Positions 15,101 through 27,100 of a stretch of 64,000 nucleotides of DNA are shown here, in pieces. Source of the stretch: Branchiostoma floridae. Its lineage: Eukaryota > Chordata > Leptocardii > Amphioxiformes > Branchiostomatidae. The notes below the pieces were generated by a model that saw nothing but the letters and a program-made list of their open reading frames with translations, did not search any database and had not been told where the DNA came from. The DNA is taken from contig NC_049989.1 of NCBI RefSeq assembly GCF_000003815.2, positions 8,114,169-8,178,168 on the forward strand, given 5' to 3'. The position numbers and the translations under genes were made by a program. Positions within the stretch are counted from its first letter, which is position 1, and every line of letters starts with the position of its first letter.

Positions 15101-18100
15101 CATGGAGCTTGACACTTTTTGATAGCATTAAAGGCGGAGCTTGACTTGTTAGCAAGAACCTGCGTCAATGATGAACTACATGTAAATGAAGTCCTGGGTT
15201 CAAAAGGTACAAAAACGAGCAGTACCAAATCTAATAAAATGTCTGAGACTATGACGTTAAAGATAGGGCAACAGAAATCTTTCTTTATTATTCTTCTGGA
15301 TTTTCTAAAGTGCATATAAGAGGGGTACTCTGGGGGGCTTATCAGGAAGGCAGAACTATTTTTTTGGATGGGGGACTGCTACAAAGCCTTCTATCATTGT
15401 CCAACAAAGTTTAAATTATTATGATTTTAATTGCGTTTGACTGCCTTTTCAACATCAGTAGATTAGAGAGGAGAAAAACATGTACATGTATAAGGAAGAT
15501 GGCAGAGATGTGTGGGCTATTTCTGGTACTCTCTTTGCTATGAAGTCTGTAGGGTCAATGAAATCTGTGGATAATGTTGGTTCACCTTTATCTGTAGGGT
15601 GACCTATATCGGTTGTACATAAAAATAGGGTATTTGGGGATAGTTAAGTCAATGGAAGATACTTAAACATTGCAATATTTTGAAAATGTTGATACAGTCA
15701 AACCTGCCCGAGCGACCACCTCTTCTCAGCGACCACCTGGCCATTTCGACCGCTTTTTCTCGGTCCCGATTTTTTTTCCTATTGACGTAAGCATTAAGCG
15801 ACCTTTTCTCAACGACCACCTGGCCAACGCGACCGCGACCGGCCCAAATTGGGCCCCTTAACGACCGCATCATTTTCAAAATTGAGGTTTTCATCTATTT
15901 TTTATGATAACTAGCGCGATTTTGTGCTGAAATCGACCAGTTTGCGTTGGATTTTGACTGCCATTACGATGTTATGTTTAGAATAAAGATGGCGGCGGTC
16001 AATGGGTGGGTCAATGGGGCAGTCAGTCTACTGTAATATGGGAGGAAATTTCTAAGAAAGATCTGTGTAGCTCATACCTTTTAAAGAAAGATCTGTGTGA
16101 GTGCTTCTGTCCAACTGTACTGTACATTCACCCTTGGGTAAGTACGCTATTGGGACGTACCGGGCATAGAATTCGAAAGGTGCACCGTAGTTATTTCAGA
16201 TACGGCGATCAAGAACACAGCAACGCATAAAGGGTTGTATGGTAACTGACAGCATCAAAGTTCCCTTACTGTCTAAAACGTTAGTGTACAGACATTATAC
16301 TGTATCGTATAAAAGCTGGGGTTAAATTTACAATTTACAGTGTGGGTGTTGTATTTGACATTAAATACCTCGCTTCTTTGCGTGCGTGCAGTGTGCTTGC
16401 TATTTGCCATTAAACACAACGGAAACCGTTATACTTTGCATAGGGCATGTTTTGAGTCGATACTCTTCTCAGCGACCACCTGTCCAAATCGACCGTTTTT
16501 GTTCGGTCCCCCGTGTGGTCGTCTTGGGCAGGTTTGACTGTATTTGAAACCCACGTCGTTGACCTGAAATCTCTATAGTACCCAGTTAATTTTAAAACAA
16601 CAAATAACATGCATTGGCATAATACTGGTAGTAAGACTTATACCGGTAGATTAAAAATACTGGAACTTAAAGAGATCTACACATGCAACAATAGTTATTT
16701 CTGAGCTGTGCACACTTCAGACATCTAGGTGTCCAATACACCATTTACAAAGCATCGGTAACAATGCATTCGAAGACAACAAGGCCAAAAGTTTTCAGTA
16801 CTTTTTTTTAAATTTCGGGGTAGGCAGCTCGTCGTGGGACGAACACACTGTCACATTCATTGCCAAATTTATATAGATCATAATTACACATGCTCACGGC
16901 ACAAGACGAACATGATTCAACAACAATCTTGAATTTCTGTTGGTGACCTACAACTCATGTAAAAGTGTGAAGAACCGTTGCATAATAGCCCGGATCTACG
17001 ACTGAATGGGCAAAATTGAACGTACGCAGCCATTTTCCCGCCATTTTTATATCTACGCTAGCAGTGAAGTGTTACGTCATAGCGGTTGTGACGGACAGAA
17101 GTTAAATGAAAATTCTTGACAATATACGTCCGTTTTCTCATGACATTTTGTATGCTCATGCAGGTTTATGTTTTATGCATTTACTGACAGAAAAGGAAGG
17201 AACATCAGAGGATGTATAAATGTACATAGCGGCAGTTAATCGTGCCATGTTTCTTCCTACCGGTATTTTGTACCCCCTCCCAACCACGCGCCCGTTCGCC
17301 GTGTAATTCCGCGGCGTGTTACAATTATAATATTACGCTTTTAGCAGGACAAGAGTGGCAGAAAAGTTACACAGAAGAAGTGGCAAGGGTAACCTATAAC
17401 AGCAACATGTAACTGGAGAAAATGATGCGTTGACAATTTGTCAAATCAGTATGGCTAGAGAAATCGTCGTAAACGTACCGGTATTATGATAATAGATGTT
17501 ATAGGTTACTCCATGGATTAAGGCAAACTAGCTTAAAGTTTATATTTATCCTTCTTTAGATAGGAGATGCAGTTTATTTACCTGAATAGGAAGCAGGCTG
17601 AATAAAAATTCTAACTGGAAACCATGTGACTCTGGGTTGGGTGACTGGGGGAGAAAACACTTAAAATGAAGGAAACACATTATTAGGTATACTCCCCAGA
17701 CATTCTGACCTCGTGTGACAAGGTGCACAAGAAAGGTGCACAAGAAAGGTCCATTTATAGGTGATTTGATTAGAAACAGGTCAATCACTTTGCCAGGAGT
17801 CAAGGAGCTTGACACTTTTTGATAGCATTAAAGGCAGAGCTTTACAAATGACTTGAGAACCTGCGTCAATGACGAACTAAATGAAGTACTGGGTTCAAAG
17901 GTACAAAAATGAGCAGTACTAAATCTAATTAAATGTCTGAGACTATGACGTTAAAGATACGGCAACATAAGTCTTTCTTTATTCTTCTTCTGGATATTCT
18001 AATGTGCATGTAAGAGGAGCACTCTGGGGGCCTTATCAGGAAGGCAGAACTTCTTTTTTGTGTGACTACACTGCCCACCCAACCCGAAAAAGTATAGGGT

Positions 18101-21100
18101 CAGCAGGTTTTTCTAGGGTAGGTTGGGAATCAAGAAACACAACATTTTTTCCTCTGCCTTAATGACCACCTAGTGTTAAGCTTTCCTGTCAAAGGAAGTA
18201 GCAGGATTCCATTTCCTGTGGGACAGATAAAATGTCAGACCACCTATCTGTGATTTGAGGGCAATTATGAAAGATAAGCAGGATTTCTGCAAGGTGTGGA
18301 TCTTTAGTTTTTCCTTAGGTTATGATTTGATCAATGGATATTCTTTGGTACAATATCATCTTGTACTTACATGTACATGTAGCATTGTGTGTTTGTCTCA
18401 ATATCCTACCCTGTTCCTGTTTCAATATGTTTATAAAACAGCAAGTATTTGGTCTTTTAGCAGAGCATATGATATTATATAGAGCTTTAAATTTGACATG
18501 CACAAGTTTGGTCACCACAAATGTGTCCATGTTTTTTTATCAGTAGCCCACAACTACAGATGTTTTTTTTTTTGTGGCTCAATATCAAATAAAAATAATT
18601 TTGAGATTCACTGTTACAGTAAATGCATTTAAGTTTGCGGGGATTTAATTGCATGTTAGCCCGAAAGTGGAGTGTTTGTGGTGACTTTGAGAATGCGGTA
18701 GCACTATACACTGTAGTCACATACTGTAATGGAAAAATGTTTGCGTTGGTTTTAAGTTTGCGGTAAGACTGCCTCGCAAAAACCCAAACATAAAACCACA
18801 GCAAACATTTCTGCATTTACAGTAGTTGACGCTGATACTGAAAGATTGATTTGGGGGTTAAACTTATGTCCTAAAATGTAAGTTATGCCATCTCCAGGGT
18901 CATCCTGGTTACAGGACCCCTCATTCTGACACCTCAGACCTCGACTCACCCCAACTATCCAGGCACCAGAGGGGCTTACGACAGTTACATAATAGCTATT
19001 GATTTCCTGGTTTGAACCTTGGCAGCCATGGTTGTCCTTGTAGTGAGTTTTCCTACAAGGTCACCTGAAGCAACAGAGGCCAAAAGAGATTGCCTCTTTG
19101 AGGAAGAATAAATTGATGCCAAGTCCAAGCACTTCAATGGAGTGCACACACTTTAATGTTGTGCCTATAACGATCTATGTAAAAGGGACATTAATGGATG
19201 TTAGTTTGGTGGTTATTGCTTTAAAGTGTCTGTTATAGGTACTTAAGATAACATAAAGGCCTTCTTATCTATGGTATTGCCAAACGTAATGTCAAAATCA
19301 ATGAGACATACCCCTGCAATTTTGCAATCTATTTAAGACCACCAATACATGTATGAGAGAATTCATTCAAGAACATGAGAGAGATCATGGCTCAGATGAC
19401 CAAAATACAGTAATATGCCAGTAAACTTCAATCGCAGTTGACTCGAACATTTGTGTCCTGGATTACCTTAAAGGTACATAATGAGCCTTGAATCACATTT
19501 TATGGGCAGACTAATTTTTCATGAGCCCCATTTCTGTGTACTCTCCCTGGATATTTTTGGGCCTATTTCATTTAAGAGTTATCGAGGGCGATAGAATCCT
19601 CAAAAATTTTGCTCAAGAAACAAAGTCTGCCTAGAGTCATCTTTTAGCAGTTGATGGTTTTTCATCTGATTGTGAGGTGTGAGGGAGACTCTGGCCTGAA
19701 ATTCTAATTCAGGGGATGCAAATTTTGTGCAGGAATGCATTTTTTTTACATTTCCACCCCTAGGGTTGGGAGTTTGGACCAACGGTGAAAAATTCACCCT
19801 GTCAGTAATTCCAATATGGCTCCGTGGCTGCAACCGCCGGCTTCCACTAGTACTCTTACTAATATAAACAGACAAGCAGGAGTATGTTTTTCAGCTTTCA
19901 GCATCATATCCCTCAGATCTCAAAATCAGTAAAAACCTTTTTTAATTTACATCTAAGGCCATACCAATTTAATTAGTTGGTTCTCGGATTTTTTCCTAAA
20001 AAAATTGAAGCGACAGGGCGAAAAAAAAAAAAAAAAAAAAACTTGCAACAAGTCTGGGTTCAGGTCCAGGCTGGTTAGTCCAGACCTGAACCCATGGTAT
20101 ACGTGTGCTAGAAATAGTTATTATTAATAATCAGTTAAAATTACATGCAAAATTGCATGTTGGCATAAATTTGTACAATATACATTAAATTATGTACAGT
20201 TGCTACAGTAAACAGAAATGTTCACAAAACATCTCAAATAGACCAATATAGTATTTTTACAGAGATGCAATGACAACAACAAACATTATTTAAGTTTGCC
20301 TCTAGAAATAAAATACCATTGCTGGAAGACTTATTTGCTCTCTGAGTTGAATCTGTCTATCCAAGGCTCTAAATACATTTCATGGTCAACTGGTGCAAAT
20401 TGGAAACAAAATTACAAATACTTCCACTCCCCCAAAATACATGAACAAGCCAAAGTACTGAACTACATGTTGTATAAAACCATAGGTTTATTCTCTCTTT
20501 TTGTTACATGTACAATTATTTGTTGACAAATAATTAAGATGCAGTTTGATTAAACTTCCTTAGAAAAACCTAATGTTACATGCAATCACTGTGATCTAGC
20601 CAAATCTGCAGTTCCAGTACACTGTGATCTAGCCAAATCTGCAGTTCCAGTACAAACAGCGTGGGGGCGCTTTTTTGACTTGCAGGCTTTGAAGAAGAAA
20701 GATGGCCGCCCGACATTTTCCGACTTCATTTTCATCTCCATTTGGAAGGCTTTTGGCATTTCAGGCTTATCAAAACATGTTGGCTATGGAGGTACAAGAG
20801 TGAAAAAGTATTGGTGATTTATTGAGTTGTTTGTTTGGGTGCCGATTTCTGTGTTTCAATTGAAAATTTGCATGTGAAAGTGTGTGTGAGAGAGCACATG
20901 CTCAGCTGAACTTCTGGTTCTGTTACATTACGTTATGCCCATGTGTATCTCATTTTACGATGATTTATTTGTTCCTAAATATACTTTGCAACAAAAAAGA
21001 TATGAATCAATTGGTAACAAAGGACTTGGGGTGAGAAAAAGTAAATGCACTGGTACTTTCCAGACGTTCTGTTTCTCTAAGGGAACAAAAGTTTTGCAGC

Positions 21101-24100
21101 ACGATTTTTTTACTGAACGGAATTTTTTTTTTTTTCAAATTGGGAAAATTTGAAGCGGCGATTCCGAGAACCAACGAATTAAATTGGTGTGGCCTAACAG
21201 CATAAAACTATGAAATGTTGGAAAGACTCAGATTGATGATAATTTACAGTATGTTGATGGCCAGTTAATTTGGTGTGATCTATCTTAAAGCTGATTATTT
21301 TTAATATCATTGGTGACACCTTATGGCACAGAGCAATCTACTTACATACTAATGGATATTAATTGTGTGAATGGAATCAAATTAATCTGGGTGTTTGGAT
21401 CTAGCTTTGTGTTGAGTTAGGTTTATGCTGAGGGGAAATGTAGTAGTGTATCAATATAATTTATTTCTAATGTCGTTATAGTACATTTCTAAGGGCATTG
21501 TATACTGCAGTCCAGTAAAATATATCTTTCAATTGGTGATATATAATTGGAAGTCTAGGGCCTCACTGATACAATTCTTTGTTTCTTTGACTTTTGCAGG
21601 CAAATTATGAAGCAGGCAAGACAAAACAATGTAGAAATAAAAATATTTTTCTTTGATGGACAAATTCTACCACTGGAGACACAACGTTAACGTCAACAAT
21701 CATACAAACTGCACAAGGCTGTTTCATATTTCAAACAGTACAGGCCTTGAAAACTTTCATTATCTATAGTCGATGGGTGTAAGCGGGATTATTTAACTCT
21801 AGATCTGTAAGTTTGACATCCTGCATGTATGTGCAACACTGCCATGCAGACCTTGTGTTTGTGAAAGCCTTATTACATGGGCCCCTATGATCTATTGCTG
21901 TTTGATTTCAAACAGTGGATTTTGTAGAGGCTACTAAATGGTAGTCTGCAGGATACTTGTAGCCTGTCAAGCCTTTAAGGGTCCAAAATGTGCCCATGAT
22001 TTTGACATAACTGCTGTCACAAAGTGGCCACTTATGAATCATTTGGGCTGATGGTTTTTATGGACTGGAACAGAATCACTATTGATGCCATTGGCTGCAA
22101 TTGATGTGGTTCATTCCTAGACTAATAAAACCACTCAGCTATTTTTCATTTATTATTTAGATAAATGGTGCACAGCTATAATTTTTGACGTATGCAAAAC
22201 ATATGATTTATCTTCAAGATGACTCTGCATATTAGAAACACTGGCTCATCCTCATGACATTGAGGTTCATGTTTTGGACCCTCTAAAAGCTCTGATTGTG
22301 GGTTTCTTACTGTTACAGTGCTTGATTAAAGGGATATAGTGTAAAAAATAAAGTCGCTGTTTTCGGTCATTTTTCTGAGTTGAGTCTACCTTATTACACT
22401 GCACAGCAATATTTACAATGTATTAATACGATTTTGTTGTGCCGTGAGGACGTCTTGAAATATGCAAACTTCCTTCCGCCACTTGAGTTGTCCGCCATTT
22501 TAGGCAACTCTTCGACGAACCAAAGTGCACTTTAGAACGCGTTCGGTGGTTTGCTCAAATTGTTACTTAAGTTTACTGAAAGTCCCAGCAAAGATCTGAA
22601 GATCTGCGACCGCAACGGTCGATTCAGAAATCTACAGCTGACTTACTTCTGGTAGGCTACCCGGAAGTAAGAGAATTTGGTCGTGGCTTACTTTGACTTT
22701 GTTAATTAGCGCTAGAAATTTGAAAAAATGATGCAGATATCTTGGAAAAAAGTTACAAATGTCGATCTGACTGGAGATTTTAAAGTTCAGAAAATTTGAA
22801 ATTTTGGTGCCAAATTTTTACGATATATCCCTTTAAATGAAACTCACTGACTGTCTGGTTACATACAACTACTATCAATAGTCAAGGAGGGAACTAATGT
22901 TACCGTAGAAAATTTGATCTCATAAAGATGCAGCCAGAATTTTCATAATAAATGCATCCGACAAATGGCACAGAAGCCACAACCATCTTGCAATAATAAT
23001 AATAATAATGATAATGAATGGTTTATTTGACATAAAGGGTTACATACAAAAACATCACACTTGCAGTCCTAAGACTGAATTGCGGTGAACGTTTAACAAT
23101 TATCGTCCGCACTACAACACGGTATAAAAGTGAGAAATTCTGTTGTTACAATAGGATTAAAAGCATAATAAAGTTATTGAGGATTACTGATATTGCACTT
23201 TAAAATATTGCACGTCAATATTGAACACAATTCGGGTATTTACAATTTGTCTAGATTCTAGTATCGTAATGGACAATCATAAATATTTCGTCAACGCACT
23301 ATAAATTTGATTTACTTATTGGGAATCCATGCCAACGGCAATAATCACATTATTGCAAAATATTACAACTTAAAACAAGGGAAGTCAGGAGACATATGAC
23401 ATGTGTCCAGTTCGTTTAAAAGGTTCGTCATGTACGGTATGGGACTTCTTTTGTATCTCTCCGTACAGGTTTTGATAGTGTCTAGTACACAATGTAGCTG
23501 TGATGATCTTGTTGTTCTAGCACTGATCTCACCGCGGTACGGAGGTAGCCAGTCTCGATAAGTCTCTGAATGTAGCAGGCGTTTGGCAAACTTGTAGCAA
23601 AGGTAATAAAATGGTACAGAACTACAATCTTTTTCTACGTTGTTTGTCCTCTTCTGGGCTGTAGAAAACGATCATCTATAGTACCATTTTCTTACCTTTG
23701 AAGAAGGTCTGCTCTTTTGCTAATACCTGTTCACCTTTTTCACAGGTTAACCTTCATGTATGACCATTGTTTTTAAAAACAGGATACCAGTATTAGGAAT
23801 ATGAATGCAATGGACAGTGATTTCAAACTGCAATATTTTTGAAAATTTAAAACCACAGACTGTCTATTGACTTGATATCCCTAAATACCATTTTATAAAT
23901 GAAACAGAATAGGATACCCCTGTATAAAGTGAACTAGCCTTCCACAAAATAATGTGTTCTTTACAGCAAGTTTACATCATGGTGCATTTGTACATGACAC
24001 ATTACGTAAAAAAAATTCTTTTACAACAAAAATTATCATTATAGTTTACGTTATCTAAAGTATGCTGTCTGCTACCAGGTAGACAGAAACTTTTACATAT

Positions 24101-27100
24101 TAATATAAGACTTTGTACACAGGTTTTTCCCATGTGAACCAATATTAGTCCACTCAGGGCTGATTCAGGTCTATGTAAAGGGATTACAGATCATATATAG
24201 AAAGCCTAGCAACCGTGTATACATGACTGTGAACCAATAGTCCATTACCGACCAGTAAATTGAACTTGGAAACTTGATAAGACTTTGATCAAAAGGCCTT
24301 CTGTGAGATGCTTCACGACCATTTTCATACATCAGAGAGCATTTTCCTAAAACTAATTGATAGATGTGTACAAGGTCGTACAAGGACTTCCGCATTCATC
24401 CTAAATGTACAAGGATTACCAAAGATAGTTATGGGATGCGGGGAGTTGCTCCTATTTGAACAATCAATAGGGGCACAGCTGTATTCATGGACTGCCTGTC
24501 ATGAAAAGGTATTGGAATCATTGTAGTGATTCATTACAGAGATCTGGCTGCCATACATCATTTGCTGAATACCCGTTTCACTTGAGCACTGATATTTATG
24601 GTTGTCTGACTGTCTAGAACTGGTAAATATAGCCATGGCATGGTAGCAAATGATACCACACTGACTAACTTAATGCAATGTACATTTGCCCTGTCAAACA
24701 GGTATGTCTCAAGTGGAAATTGGGTTCAGAATCCTACATTGATGCTGAAGCCAGAGGCAATCTGATTCCTAGAAGTTGGCCATTCAGTCTGTGCATACAT
24801 CAACACCTTCCTTCTGACTGGCCAAGGTCAATGTCACATTTGTGGGGAATGCTTGTGTGGTAAACATGTCTAACAGAAATCACAGTCACTACAGGTATCA
24901 AAAAGGAATACATGTGTATGAGTACATGGGTAAATAAAAATATTACAAGAAAACAAAACAAAACAACAAATAAGCAAAGCACTGAGGCAAAATGAATTTT
25001 AAATGAAAAGATATGATCTGAGGCTAATTGATGTTAACTAAGTGCTAGGATGATGTTTAGTCGTTATTGAAGCAATTGGTATCTATCAAAAAAGTTTGCA
25101 CATTTAATTTGACATTTTGGCCAAGAGCAGCCAAGAAGCAACTTTTAAGTTTAAAAGCAACTGTAATAAAGACTGTCATGAGATAGATTGTCCATATCAA
25201 AACCTACCAGTCTTTTCAAGTTGCAGAGGAGGAAGGTTCTCTGTTGAGTATAGTTTGGGCAGTATAGCAGAAAGTGACAAATACTTTCACATGGGTTACC
25301 ACAAGAATAAGCTGGGCTAACAACAAGATTATGGTGGAAAAACTCTGATTTAAACTGTGGGTAACAACACAGAAATGCGGGAGTAAAGCGCAGGGGTAAC
25401 AGGGACCTAAACTGAAGTAAGAAACAAGGATGGGGCGCAAAGATTTGATCAATTTTTTTCTGAACAGGGGAAGGCTCAATGCGTGATCAGCCACAGTCAG
25501 GTTGTTCCAATGCTAAGAAGTGTAGGGAATAAAAAATCTTAGATATTTTGAAACAATTTGTAGCTCACATATCTGAATATTTTGTTTGTTGGGTAGCTCG
25601 TAGTGAGTGGAGTCAAACACAGAATGTGGTTGTATCAAGTCTCTCAAGTATGGATGGGAGAGTCCTTGGATAATTTTGTAGAATAACATGAGACTCAGAG
25701 TGGACATGTCTATGGTCTGCTAATTTTTCCAATCCAAGTTCATTGAGAATAGATAAATGTGAAGACCACCTGATAGCACCGGATACAATAAGTGAATTTT
25801 GTATTCACTTGGTATACAATGGTTTGTGCAGTTAGATGTACAAACTTTTTTTCTTCTACCAGTCTCAGTGATTTTTAAAATTTGCTGTAGGCAATTCACA
25901 AATTAACATTCAATTTGGAACTCCAGGTTATTCTATGCAAAAGTAATCTGGGCAAACATCACAAATTTGAATTTATCCTGTTTACGGTCTGTAAAAATTG
26001 GTGGAGAAGGAGTGCATATACTTTTGAGTTTGTCCATTTTACCTTTCAGTCCCACATGTGCAGATCTGTCTCTGAGACTTGCCCAAAATCGGGCATGTGT
26101 ACATTTTTTGTATTTTAATTGGGGTGCATACTTTATTGAAGAGAATATGGTAGGTCAATTTGCCAGTATGCCTAGATGGCGTGATCTTAATGAAACGAAA
26201 CCTTGCCAACATAATCAGCACACAAGTTGCATGAGTTAAATGTCTGCTATGTAACAGCCGTGAAGGTAGCTTCTTGGGCTATCAATGCTTTAAGAAATTG
26301 GAATGGACTTAAGGAACCACTGCCTATTTCTGTTAATTTAATTACTCTTTTTAGTAGATGTTTAATATAGAAACTGTCAAGGAAAATCGGACTTGTCAGC
26401 TTTTATTTACTACCTAAAGATTGAAATATATCATTGTTGCAAAAGACAAAGTAGAACTAATAATTTAGCAGAATAGTTGAATGGTAAATTATAATATGTA
26501 AATTTTTCCTGAGTTACACAAACCTTTCATGACCTCATGGAGGAACTAAAGGTGAATAAGGGGCACCCTAACTGCTTTGGGGCATATCTTCTTACCTGGA
26601 TGTCTAATCCTCATCAAGGTAAGTGGGACCCTAGTTTCAGGATAGGTGGAACTAGTTGTACCTGTAGCCAAGCCTTTTAGCCCTTTTTTCTGGTGTTTGT
26701 TTCAAAGAAACTACTGTAACATGTACATTAAATCTAAACCCTTAGCATGTCTCTGTGGCCTAGCAGTTAAGCAATCCCGCTGCTTGGTGACTTGGATCCA
26801 ATTCCATGGATGATTGTGCGCTTGAGTTCAATCCCAGGGTTGGCTCAGCTCGGACATGTTGTGTGGGATTGTATTCGTCTTTTGGAAGGGACGTAAAATG
26901 GGGATCCCGTGTTAGAAGAGGTGCCTCGGGCATATAAAACAGCCTCATTACTGAGATTGAGTACCAACAGGCTGCAATGATACACCAAGTGAAAATTTAA
27001 TGCCAGTTAGGATACAACAGCCAGTACAGGTCCTGTGTAATTCCTCCTCATCAATAACTCTAGGGGTAGAGCCTGGCTGGTCAGCCTTATCTGTGGGGCT

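Larger units (their letters stand above)
15574..17533. mobile_element. Family H element split by two later insertions
   Basis: The left arm of an H element (15574-15692) starts after TA with ATGTTGGTTCACCTTTATCT. It is interrupted by a pogo-like element, resumes at 16543-16604 (tttgaaacccacgtcgttga...), is interrupted again by family L copy L3, and ends at 17502-17533 with ataggttactccatgg and aaactagct before TA. Joining the three pieces restores the layout of intact H copies. The H element is therefore the oldest of the three. Confidence 0.82.

Noticed and set aside
26751-26840. A functional tRNA gene
   Set aside because: A and B boxes are recognisable, but the arms do not pair as a cloverleaf and a SINE body follows.
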